Below are positions 7,944 through 17,603 of a stretch of DNA of 64,000 nucleotides, piece after piece. The notes below the pieces were generated by a model. That model was not told the origin of the DNA. It was given only the letters and a program-made list of their open reading frames with translations, and searched no databases. The translations under genes and the position numbers were made by a program. Source of the stretch: JAXDMK01 sp963790325 (GTDB lineage: Bacteria > Actinomycetota > Acidimicrobiia > Acidimicrobiales > AC-14); the NCBI GenBank assembly GCA_963790325.1, contig CAWBNY010000002.1, forward strand, positions 1,205,675 through 1,269,674, given 5' to 3'. Numbering within the stretch: position 1 is the first letter of the stretch; each line of letters starts with the position of its first letter.

Positions 7944-10258
7944 GTGACCAGCGACCGGTCGGACTTCATCCGGGAGATCGTCGAGGACGACCTCCGCACC
8001 GCCCGGCACGACGGCCGGGTGGTCACCCGTTTCCCACCCGAGCCCAACGGCTACCTCCACATCGGCCACGCCAAGTCGATCTGCCTCAACTTCGGCATCG
8101 CCGAGGAGCACGGCTCCCGCTGCAACCTCCGCTTCGACGACACCAACCCGGAGAAGGAGGACGTCGAGTACGTCGAGTCGATCGAGCGCGACATCCGGTG
8201 GCTGGCCTTCTCGTTCGGAGACAGGGCCCTGTTCGCCTCCGACTACTTCGGCGAGATGTACGACCTGGCCGAGGATCTCGTCCGGGCTGGCGACGCCTAC
8301 GTCGACCACCTCTCCGACGAGGAGATCAAGGACCACCGGGGAAGCCTCACCGAGCCCGGCCGGCCGTCGCCGTACCGCGACCGGACGGTCGAGGAGAACC
8401 TGGTCCTCCTGCGCCAGATGCGCGCCGGCGACCTGCCCGACGGCGCCTGCGTCCTGCGGGCCCGCATCGACCTGGCTGCGGCCAACATGAAGATGCGCGA
8501 CCCCCTCCTCTACCGGATCCGCCACGCCTACCACCACCGCACCGGCGACGCCTGGCCGATCTACCCCATGTACGACTACGCCCACCCCCTCTCCGACGCC
8601 ATCGAGGGTGTCACCCACTCGCTGTGCACCCTCGAGTTCGAGAACAACCGCGAGCTGTACGACTGGGTCATCGACCACACCGGCGTGTCCGAGCGGCACC
8701 GGTTCAGCCGGCCCCGGCAGATCGAGTTCGCCCGCCTCAACCTCGACTACACGGTGTTGAGCAAGCGCCGGCTGCTCCGGCTGGTCGAGGAGCGCCGCGT
8801 CACGGGGTGGGACGACCCCCGGATGCCCACCATCGCCGGTATGCGCCGCCGGGGCTACCGGCCGGAGGCGATCCGGGCCTTCGCCGACCTCATCGGGGTG
8901 GCCAAGGTCAACTCCACGGTCGACATGGGCAAGCTCGAGTTCTGCGTCCGCGACGACCTCAACCGGCTCGCGCCCCGCGTGCTCGGCGTCCTCCGCCCCC
9001 TCAGGGTGACGCTCACCTCGTGGCCGGAGGGCAAGGTGGAGGATCTGACGGCGCCCTTCTTCCCCGCCGACGTGGGCCGGCCGGGGGAGCGCGCCCTGCC
9101 CTTCGGGCGGGAGCTGCTCGTCGACCGCGACGACTTCTCCCTCGACCCGCCCCCCGGCTACCAGCGGCTGGCGCCGGGGCGCACGGTGCGGCTGCGCCAC
9201 GGGTACTGCATCACCTGCGACGAGGTGGATACCGAAGCGGGCGAGGTGGTCGGGCTGCGCGCCCACCACGTGCCCGACACCGTGGGCCGCACCCCTCCTG
9301 ACCTGGATGTCTCCGGCGTGATCCACTGGGTCTCGGCCGTCCACGCGGTTCCGGCCGAGGTCCGCCTGTACGACCGCCTGTTCCGGGTGGCTCACCCCGA
9401 GGAGGGCGACGGCGACCTGGTCGACGCCCTCAACCCGCACTCCCTCGAGGTGGTGCGAGGGGCGATGGTCGAACCGAGCCTGGTCACGGCCGAGCCCGGC
9501 AGCCGGTGGCAGCTGGAGCGGCTCGGGTACTTCGTGGTCGACACCGAGGACTCCCGGACGGGGGCGCTCGTGCTCAACCGCATCGTCACCCTCCGGGACT
9601 CGTGGCGTGACCACCACACCGACGAGGCGCCACCGGCGGCCGACCACGAGAAGTCGGCCAAGGCCGCCACCCGGCCGCCGAAGCGGAGCCGGGTCGAGTA
9701 CCGGGCCGAGGCGCGGGTGCGGGAGCCGGTGCTGGCCGGGCGCCTGGCCGCGTGGCCGGCCGAGTACGGGCTCTCGGCAACCGACGCCGACCTCCTCACC
9801 GGCGACCTCGACACCGGCGACCTGTTCGTCGCCGCCGTCGCCGCGGGCGCCGCGCCGGCGGCCGTCGCCCGGTGGATGGTCAACGAGCTCCCGCCCGCGC
9901 TGGGCGACCGCGACCTCGCCGACACGCCCCTCACCGGCGCGGCTCTGGCCGCCCTGGTCGGGGCGGTCGAGTCGGGCGCCATCACCGGCGCCGCCGGCAG
10001 GGAGGTCCTGAGCGAGCTGGTGGAGCGGGGCGGAGAGCCGGCGGAGATCATCGCCGCGCGAGGGCTGGCCCAGGTGAGCGACGAGGACGCGCTGGCCGCC
10101 ATCGTCGACGGTGTCATGGCCGCCAACCCGGACCAGGTCGCCGCCTACCGCGACGGCAAGACGGCCCTCTTCGGGTTCTTCGTGGGCCAGACCATCCGGG
10201 CGTCGAACGGCAACGCCAACCCCCAGGTCGTCCAGAAGCTTCTCGCCCAACGGCTCCG

Positions 10259-10262
<4 letters not shown>
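7944..10262 (+). CDS. glnS: glutaminyl-tRNA synthetase with C-terminal YqeY/GatB-like domain
   Basis: Charges tRNA-Gln with glutamine directly. The 772-residue class I synthetase shows FPPEPNGYLHIGHAKSI (HIGH motif), RFDDTNPEKE and VLSKRRLLRLV (KMSKS-like), followed by the beta-barrel anticodon domains. The last 180 or so residues (from VEYRAEARVREPVLAGRL to NPQVVQKLLAQRLR) form a GatB/YqeY-like helical tail, ending in the GKTALFGFFVGQ motif. This architecture is known from Deinococcus radiodurans GlnRS, where the tail binds tRNA. Start GTG 7944 lies just after a -10-like element. GlnRS is uncommon in actinobacteria, which usually use GatCAB. Overlaps asnS by 4 nt. Confidence 0.93.
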
Positions 10263-11671
<1,409 letters not shown>

Positions 11672-11703
11672 GCTGGGCTTCGCCGACGGGAAGGAGGCGC
11701 GGG

Positions 11704-12678
11704 TTGATCGACCTGGAGTTCACTGCGCAGTTCGTCGCCGACTTCGAGGGCTTCGTCGGGACCGTGTACCTCGACGCCGCCGGCGTCGAGACCATCGGCT
11801 ACGGCGAGACCCGGCGCGACATCATCGAGAGGTACCGCCAGACCGGGATCTCCCAGCCCGACGCGCTCGAGCTGCTGAAGGTTCGGGTGCAGGAGTTCGC
11901 CGACGCAGTCGGGGCCTCGGTCACCAACTCGGCCGCCCTCACGCCCAACCGCCACGCCGCCTTCACCAGCTTCGCCTACAACATCGGCGTCGGTGGGTTT
12001 CGGGACTCCACCGCCTGCAGGCGGTTCAACTCAGGCGACATAGACGGCGTGCCGGAGGCCATGGGCTGGTGGAACAAGGCGGGGGGGCAGGTGCTCGAGG
12101 GGCTGTCCCGCCGGCGGGCGGCGGAGTCCGCCCTGTTCGTGGGCCAGGCGGTCGGGGAGGCCGCCGGCGGGGCCGCCCGCAAGATCCTGCGCTTGGGTGA
12201 CAGGGGCGACGACGTACGCCAGGCCCAGCGGTGCCTGGTGCGGTGGGGTTGGGGGCTGGACGCCGACGGCGACTTCGGCCCGGGCACCGACAGGGCGTTG
12301 CGGGCCTTCCAGAGCCTGGAGGCGTTGAAGCCCGACGGCGTCCTGGGCCCGAAGACGTGGCCGGTCCTCGAGTCCCCGCCCGCACCCCCGGCGCCCCCCG
12401 CCGGCACGACGCCCCCGGCGCCGCCCTGGCCCGGGCGCCTGCTCCAGCAGGGCGTCGACGGCGACGATGTGCGCCAGGCCCAGCGCCGCATGTTCGAGCG
12501 GGGGTGGAGCATCGCCCCCGACGGCCTGTTCGGCCCCCGGACCGACGGGGTCGTGCGCGCGTTCCAGAGCGAGAAGGTCCTCGGGGTCGACGGCATCATC
12601 GGCCCGGCCACGTGGCAGGCACTCTGGACGGCCCCCGTCACGGCCGGGGGGGCGACTCCCGACGTCGAGTCGTCGTAG
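11704..12678 (+). CDS. T4-type lysozyme (GH24) with two C-terminal peptidoglycan-binding domains
   Basis: 324-residue muramidase. The N-terminal 150 residues fit phage T4-type lysozyme: the catalytic Glu is in FVADFEGFVG, with Asp and Thr downstream in YLDAAGVETIGYGET, and AFTSFAYNIGVGGFRDST follows. Two PG_binding_1 repeats come after it (LRLGDRGDDVRQAQRCL...DGDFGPGTDRALRAFQ and LQQGVDGDDVRQAQRRM...DGLFGPRTDGVVRAFQ), joined by a Pro/Ala linker. Start TTG 11704 is supported by GGAGG six nt upstream. No signal peptide is visible, so export may need another route. No other phage genes are near, so it may be a domesticated endolysin or a cell-wall remodelling enzyme. Confidence 0.87.
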   Translation: MIDLEFTAQFVADFEGFVGTVYLDAAGVETIGYGETRRDIIERYRQTGISQPDALELLKVRVQEFADAVGASVTNSAALTPNRHAAFTSFAYNIGVGGFRDSTACRRFNSGDIDGVPEAMGWWNKAGGQVLEGLSRRRAAESALFVGQAVGEAAGGAARKILRLGDRGDDVRQAQRCLVRWGWGLDADGDFGPGTDRALRAFQSLEALKPDGVLGPKTWPVLESPPAPPAPPAGTTPPAPPWPGRLLQQGVDGDDVRQAQRRMFERGWSIAPDGLFGPRTDGVVRAFQSEKVLGVDGIIGPATWQALWTAPVTAGGATPDVESS

Positions 12679-12680
12679 CC

Positions 12681-12719
12681 CGGGCGGTCAGACCTCCAGA
12701 ACCGGGTCTGCTCCGCCCG
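12681..12719. terminator. bidirectional hairpin terminator between convergent genes
   Basis: CGGGCGG and CAGACC at 12681-12694 pair with GGTCTG and CCGCCCG at 12705-12719. This forms a 13-bp stem with a small internal bulge and a 10-nt loop. It sits in the 44-nt gap between the lysozyme gene and the oppositely oriented DUF2254 gene. No clear U-run is seen. Confidence 0.6.
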
Positions 12720-12722
12720 ACC

Positions 12723-14027
12723 TCACCGGATGAACTTCTCGGAGTAGGTCAGTCGTACCTGATCGATGTCCTCGGCGAGGAGCTCGGCGCGACCGCAGCC
12801 GTCGGCTACGAGCCGGGCTTGTCGGTGGAGCTCGGCCGTCCGATGCCCGAAGCCGGTGCCTTCGAGGGACTCGATCAGCGATTCGAGCGTGGCGAGCAGG
12901 TACAGGCACACGGAGGGGTGGCCGGCGCCGGCACGGCGGGTCTCGTCGAAGGCGCCTTGGATGAGCTCTCGATGTGTGGGTTGGTGCGCGGCGACCACTC
13001 GCCGTTGACCCTCCTTCATCACCGCCGGCGGAGGGTCGTGGCGAAGCAGCTCGGAGAGGACGGCCGCCGTGTGGAAGATCGCGTCCTGGGCGGTGGTCGG
13101 ATCGTTGATACCCGGCGAGAGCGCTTTGAGGCTGACGTCGACGAGTTGACGCAACCCGTAGGAGACGTCCTGTTGCATGGTCCGGGTTTCCCCGATCGTG
13201 AAGGCAGAGCGAAGCGCGGGTTCGATGTCGCTGGCGTCGAACGCCGGTGAGAGGGAGAGCAGCCGGGTCTTCTCGATCGCGTAGCGGCCGGCGTAGGTCT
13301 CGACCCGGGCGGTGATGCCGTCAGGGAGGCAGGCGAGCAGGGCGTCGAAGTCGATCTCCTGGACCCAGCCGGAGTGGGCTGCCCTGATGGCGACCGCGGT
13401 CGGCTCCGCAGGCGGCAACTCGATCTCGTCGGCGGCGGTCTGGGGGTCGCTGACGGTCCATTCGGCGCGGATCTGATCGGTGGACTGGCGTCGGATCCGG
13501 TCGAGGATCTCGCTGACATCCATCGAGTGCGCGTTGTAATTGATGAACGCGACGATGCCGAGGATCGTGGCGATGCCGAGCAGGACGGCGAATGTCACGG
13601 AGATGTTCGGGATCACGGGATCGCCGCCGGAGTCGAGCGCGGAGCGCACGGAGCGGAGCACCACGACGCAGTAGGTGAAGGTTCCGACGACGAGGGCCAT
13701 CACCCGCTTGTTGAACGGATCCCGGAACAGCGTGTGCACGACGCGGGGCGAGTACTGGCTGGACGCCAGCTGGATGATCAGCAGCGACACCGAGAAGGCG
13801 ATGCCGGCGAAGGAGATCGTCGCGCCCGCGATCACGCCGAGCAGGGCTCGGGCACTCTCGACCGTCGAGGTGAACCCGAACGGCAGGTCGGCAAGCGTCG
13901 TGTCGAGGGACCGATCGACGGCCAAACCGACGAAACCGAGTGTGGCGGAGAGGATCACCGAGACCATCGGCACGAAGAACAAGCTCGAACGGGTTCGCTC
14001 TACGAGCGAGCTGATCCGCAGGCTCAC
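12723..14027 (-). CDS. DUF2254 family integral membrane protein
   Basis: 434-residue membrane protein. Four hydrophobic segments lie in the N-terminal 190 residues (FFVPMVSVILSATLGFVGLA, then around GVIAGATISFAGIAFSVSLL, VMALVVGTFTYCVVVL and VTFAVLLGIATILGIVAFI). A soluble C-terminal half follows with the family's LVDVSLKALSPGINDPTTA. DUF2254 proteins are widespread but functionally undefined. It lies 46 nt after the RsbP-like gene in the same direction, so it may be co-transcribed and be linked to stress or envelope sensing, but that link is only positional. Confidence 0.88.
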   Translation of the reverse strand: MSLRISSLVERTRSSLFFVPMVSVILSATLGFVGLAVDRSLDTTLADLPFGFTSTVESARALLGVIAGATISFAGIAFSVSLLIIQLASSQYSPRVVHTLFRDPFNKRVMALVVGTFTYCVVVLRSVRSALDSGGDPVIPNISVTFAVLLGIATILGIVAFINYNAHSMDVSEILDRIRRQSTDQIRAEWTVSDPQTAADEIELPPAEPTAVAIRAAHSGWVQEIDFDALLACLPDGITARVETYAGRYAIEKTRLLSLSPAFDASDIEPALRSAFTIGETRTMQQDVSYGLRQLVDVSLKALSPGINDPTTAQDAIFHTAAVLSELLRHDPPPAVMKEGQRRVVAAHQPTHRELIQGAFDETRRAGAGHPSVCLYLLATLESLIESLEGTGFGHRTAELHRQARLVADGCGRAELLAEDIDQVRLTYSEKFIR

Positions 14028-14073
14028 CGGTGCTCCACGCCTTCAGGCAGCCGGGTCCGGCCGGCCCGGTCGC

Positions 14074-15291
14074 TCACCGGCCCACCGGCTCCAGCGGCAG
14101 TCGCAGGGCGACCACGGCGACATCGTCGCGGGAATCGCCGCCCTGGAACGCGAGCACGTCGGCTGCGATCCCCTCGGCCAACGATCGTGCCGAGCCGCCA
14201 TGGTCGGCGATGGTGCCGGCGAGGCGTTCCTCGCCGTAGAACTCCGCCCCGCAGCGGGCTTCGGTCACGCCATCGGTGTAGAGAACGAGCGCATCGCCGG
14301 GCTGGAGATGGATCTCGGTGTCGGAGAACTCCGGCTGTTCCAGCACTCCGAGCAGGGACCCCGGGCGACCGATCGTCGTCGGCTGACCGCCGTGCCTGAG
14401 CAACACCGGCAGCGGGTGCCCGCCCACGCTCAAGGTGGCCGCCCAGGAGCCGGCGAGGTGGCGCATCCGGAGCATGGCGGCAGTGCAGAACCGGTCGGTG
14501 TCGTGGCCGAGAAGGACGTCGTTCAGGGCGTCGAGGGCCTGGGACGGGAGGCACAGCCGCATGGCGGCGCCGCGCAGGGAATAGCGGGCCAGCGCGGTCA
14601 CGACGGCCGCGTCGGTCCCCTTCCCGCAGACGTCGCCGATCACCAGAGCCCACTCGCCTGCCCCGGTCTGGAAGATGTCGTAGAAGTCGCCGCCGACCGC
14701 GGTTCCATCGCCCGCAGGCCGGTAGGCGGCGGCGACGTCGAGCCCCGGCACACAGGGAGGGGCGGGCGGGATGAGGGTCTGCTGCAGGGTCTGGGCCAGC
14801 GCCCGGGCGTGGGCTTCTGACTCCTCCGCTCGCCGTTTGGCCCGCAGCAGCTCCTGCTCGTAGGCCCGACGCTCGGTGGCGTCGAAGATGGCCGTGCGCA
14901 CCACCGCCGGGTTTCGGTTGGCATCGCACTCGAGGATCGAGTTGACCAAAACGGGGAGACGGCGGCCGTCCGCCCGGACGATCTCGACCGCGATGCCGTG
15001 GGCGCTGCCCTGCATCCGCAGCATCGGGGCGTAATGGGTCTCGTGGTAGATGCGCCCGCCCGGGCTAAGCAGGTCGGCGAACGTCCGACGACCGACGAGA
15101 TCGTGGCGCTGGTATCCGGTGAGGGTGAGGAATGTCTGGTTGACCTTGACGATGGTGCCGTCGGGTGTGGTCGACAGGTACCCGCAGGGGGCGCGCTCGT
15201 AGAGCTGGTCGGCGTCGTCTTCGAGCAAGGCGTCGTAGAAGCCGTCGAGCGCCTCCTCGCTGCTCACCTCAGTGTCGGGCCGGGCAGTCAC
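14074..15291 (-). CDS. rsbP: RsbP-like PAS-PP2C serine phosphatase
   Basis: 405-residue protein: N-terminal PAS domain (about residues 25-145; APCGYLSTTPDGTIVKVN, LTLTGYQRHDLVGR), a helical linker likely to form a coiled coil (RAYEQELLRAKRRAEESEA) and a C-terminal SpoIIE/RsbU-type PP2C domain. Metal-binding Asp residues are visible in AVGGDFYDIF, VIGDVCGKGTDAA, VLYTDGVTE and SRDDVAVV. In Bacillus, RsbP dephosphorylates an anti-sigma antagonist on energy stress and depends on RsbQ. The GTG start at 15291 overlaps the stop of the RsbQ-like gene (GTGA). No antagonist or anti-sigma gene is in the window, so the downstream target is unknown. Confidence 0.85.
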   Translation of the reverse strand: MTARPDTEVSSEEALDGFYDALLEDDADQLYERAPCGYLSTTPDGTIVKVNQTFLTLTGYQRHDLVGRRTFADLLSPGGRIYHETHYAPMLRMQGSAHGIAVEIVRADGRRLPVLVNSILECDANRNPAVVRTAIFDATERRAYEQELLRAKRRAEESEAHARALAQTLQQTLIPPAPPCVPGLDVAAAYRPAGDGTAVGGDFYDIFQTGAGEWALVIGDVCGKGTDAAVVTALARYSLRGAAMRLCLPSQALDALNDVLLGHDTDRFCTAAMLRMRHLAGSWAATLSVGGHPLPVLLRHGGQPTTIGRPGSLLGVLEQPEFSDTEIHLQPGDALVLYTDGVTEARCGAEFYGEERLAGTIADHGGSARSLAEGIAADVLAFQGGDSRDDVAVVALRLPLEPVGR

Positions 15292-16085
15292 CCACGGACG
15301 AACGCGGCGATGGCCTCGGCCGTCTGATCGGGCGCGCTCAGGTTGGGGCAGTGGCCGGTGGCTTGGAGGAGCACGAGGGTGCTGTCGGGCAGCGAGTCGC
15401 TCACATAGGTGCCCACCGCCACCGGGGCGATGGCGTCGTTGGCGCACTGCAGGACCAGGCATGGAGCGCGGACGTGGGCGAGGTCGGACCGGTTGTCGGA
15501 CAGGAAGGTGACCCGGGCGAACTGCCGGGCGATCTCGGGATCGGCCCGGCAGAAGCTGGCCGTGAGCTCCTCGCCCAGCTCGGGGCGCTCGGGGTTGCCC
15601 ATGATCGCCGGCGCCATGGCGCTCGACCACCCCAGGTAGTTGCTGTCGAGCGACTCCAGCAGCTCGGCGATGTCCTGCTCGCTGAAGCCGCCGACGTACG
15701 AGTTGTCGTCGATGTAGCGAGGCGACGGACCGACCAAAACGAGCTTGGCGAACCGATCGGGCTCCTTGACCGCCGCCAGGACGCCGATCATGGCGGACAC
15801 GGAGTGGCCCACGAAGATCACGTCGCGCAGCTCGAGCTCGCGACATATGGTCAGGACATCGTCGGCGTAGGCGTCGAGGGAGGTGTAGCGCGCCGGATCG
15901 TAGGCCGCGATGTCGGAACCACCGGCGCCGATGTGGTCGAAGAGCACGACCCGAAAGTCGTCCTCGAACCGAGGCGCCACGTAACGCCACATGTTCTGAT
16001 CGCAGCCGAAGCCGTGGGCGAAGACGATCGGTTGCCCGCCCGGCGGCCCGGTTACCTTGACGTTGTACCGCTCGGCGACACCCAC
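15288..16085 (-). CDS. rsbQ: RsbQ-like alpha/beta hydrolase
   Basis: 265-residue alpha/beta hydrolase very close to RsbQ of Bacillus, the positive regulator of RsbP and a relative of plant strigolactone/karrikin receptors. Conserved blocks are AHGFGCDQNMWRYVAP, LFDHIGAGGSD, GHSVSAMIG (nucleophile Ser), VLVGPSPRYIDD, LQCANDAIAP (Asp) and ATGHCPNLSAP (His). The catalytic triad is complete. RsbQ is thought to bind or hydrolyse a small hydrophobic molecule and activate RsbP. The order hydrolase then phosphatase, overlapping by 4 nt, supports an RsbQ-RsbP pair. Confidence 0.9.
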   Translation of the reverse strand: MGVAERYNVKVTGPPGGQPIVFAHGFGCDQNMWRYVAPRFEDDFRVVLFDHIGAGGSDIAAYDPARYTSLDAYADDVLTICRELELRDVIFVGHSVSAMIGVLAAVKEPDRFAKLVLVGPSPRYIDDNSYVGGFSEQDIAELLESLDSNYLGWSSAMAPAIMGNPERPELGEELTASFCRADPEIARQFARVTFLSDNRSDLAHVRAPCLVLQCANDAIAPVAVGTYVSDSLPDSTLVLLQATGHCPNLSAPDQTAEAIAAFVRG

Positions 16086-16308
16086 CAGGTCAGGCTACCG
16101 ACAACCGGCTGCGCTCGACCAAGCGGCGCAACTGTCGGACACCCCGCCAGCCATCGGATCAGACCCGGTTCGGGTTCGACGCTCCTTCCGATCTGGATGG
16201 GGTCGGCGGGCGATCCATGCCGAGGCTGTCGGCGAGGCCCCCCGCCTCCGCGCCGGTTCGACGAACGCCGCCGGCGCGTGCCGACCACGGGGAGACTCGG
16301 ACCCTTGG

Positions 16309-16491
16309 TCAGACCTCGGAGATCGGACCGTTGTAGTCGCCCCGAATCAGCTTCTCCAGCGTCGACTTCGCCGACGCCTTCGCCTCGTAGCCCTGATTGC
16401 CGTCGGTTGCGACGACCTCGCCGTTGGCCGCCTTGACCCGGAAGGCCCATTTCTTGTCGCTGCGCTGGTAGACCTCGCCCTTTCCGGCCAT
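16309..16491 (-). CDS. DUF1508 (YegP-like) small protein
   Basis: 60-residue single DUF1508 repeat: YQRSDKKWAFRVKAANGEVV, GNQGYEAKASAKSTLEKL. This beta-beta-alpha fold occurs as one or two copies in bacterial proteins such as YegP; the role is not established. Start ATG 16491 is preceded by AAGGGG at about 7 nt. Stands alone, 223 nt upstream of rsbQ in the same direction. Confidence 0.82.
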   Translation of the reverse strand: MAGKGEVYQRSDKKWAFRVKAANGEVVATDGNQGYEAKASAKSTLEKLIRGDYNGPISEV

Positions 16492-16690
16492 CAAACCACC
16501 CCTTCGGTCCGCCGCTGTTGGCGGCCCCATGCTACCGGGACCATCGAGTGGCCGTGTCCGGAGAGAAGCGCTCCAAGCGTCGTGCCCGGTTGCCGACGGT
16601 TGTCGCTTCGGGACGCTCGGCCAGGCGAACCCTCGACGCGGCGGGCGCCCGACCCAGCTTCGGGCGCCCGCCTGCGCCGCTCGGGGCGAC

Positions 16691-17278
16691 TCACCATTGG
16701 TGGGCGACGTCGATGACCAGACGGCTGTTGCCGCCCGGTCCGTCGAGCTTGAAGACTCGGAACGGCAGTCGGGCTCGAAGGCCGACGACGAAGTCCGTCT
16801 CGCCCTCGTAGGTGGCTCCGTAGACAAGGTCACGGAACGTGCGGAACCCTCCCGCCGAGAACTGCTCCGGCGTCACGATGTGAGTCCCGAAGCGCCAGGG
16901 CACGGTGGGCTGATAGTTGCCGTCGTGGCCCGGGGCGAGAACCCTGACCTTGAGGATGGCGCCACCGGCGACAGGCACCCGTTCGCCCGTGTCCTGGTTG
17001 AAGTAGCCGTCGATGTAGTTGGAGAAATGGCCGGGGGCCGGCTGCCCCGCGACGTCGATGACCAGTCGGTCGAAGCAGTCGTGCCGACCGACCCGCGCTC
17101 CCACGATCGGGCTGGCCGTCAGCGGGTGCGCCGACTTCGGCATGCTCCCCCAGGTGATGCCGCAGTACGAGGTTGCGGCCCCCCGGGCCGGACCGACGCC
17201 GGCCAGCACGGCGGCGCACGTCACCGCGATCAGGACGGCGGCGCGCGCTCGATGGCCCTTGCTGTTCATGATCCTCAT
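16691..17278 (-). CDS. secreted AMIN-like domain protein
   Basis: 195-residue exported protein with a signal peptide (SKGHRARAAVLIAVTCAAVL, then LAGVGPARGAA). The mature domain starts YCGITWGSMPKSAH and contains VGRHDCFDRLVIDVAGQ and a closing NSRLVIDVAHQW, the pattern of actinobacterial AMIN-like domains, which are related to envelope-targeting AMIN domains. Two Cys in the mature part could pair. Start ATG 17278 has a strong AAGGAGGA 8 nt upstream. Likely cell-envelope associated; partner unknown. Confidence 0.8.
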   Translation of the reverse strand: MRIMNSKGHRARAAVLIAVTCAAVLAGVGPARGAATSYCGITWGSMPKSAHPLTASPIVGARVGRHDCFDRLVIDVAGQPAPGHFSNYIDGYFNQDTGERVPVAGGAILKVRVLAPGHDGNYQPTVPWRFGTHIVTPEQFSAGGFRTFRDLVYGATYEGETDFVVGLRARLPFRVFKLDGPGGNSRLVIDVAHQW

Positions 17279-17603
17279 GTCGTCGTTCCTCCTTGCCGTG
17301 AACACTCGGACAGTCCAAGCTTGAAGGCGGTAGGTAACGGCTTCGTCTCGGCGCGGTAACAGCTTCGCCACCAGCGGGCCCGGACGCTTCCGACGCCAAG
17401 AAGTGGTGGAGATGAGCGGACTGGGCGGCCGTGGCCTCGCCTCGTCACCACCTGCCATGGGTTCTCCCTTGACGGAACCACGCCAAGGCCACCGTATTGG
17501 GCCCTTCAAATCTCCGGTCGCGCAAGACTGGTCCGCAACCTTGGCCGAACCCAAGAACTCTGCACACGCTACCTTGTTCTTGGGGCCTGCTTGGAGTAAT
17601 AGG
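17279..17603. other. intergenic region, no gene seen
   Basis: 325 nt between the FAD oxidase stop and the AMIN-like gene start, both on the reverse strand. It holds the ribosome site of the AMIN-like gene and falls noticeably in GC towards the oxidase side. No reading frame with family resemblance and no clear terminator was found. Confidence 0.5.
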
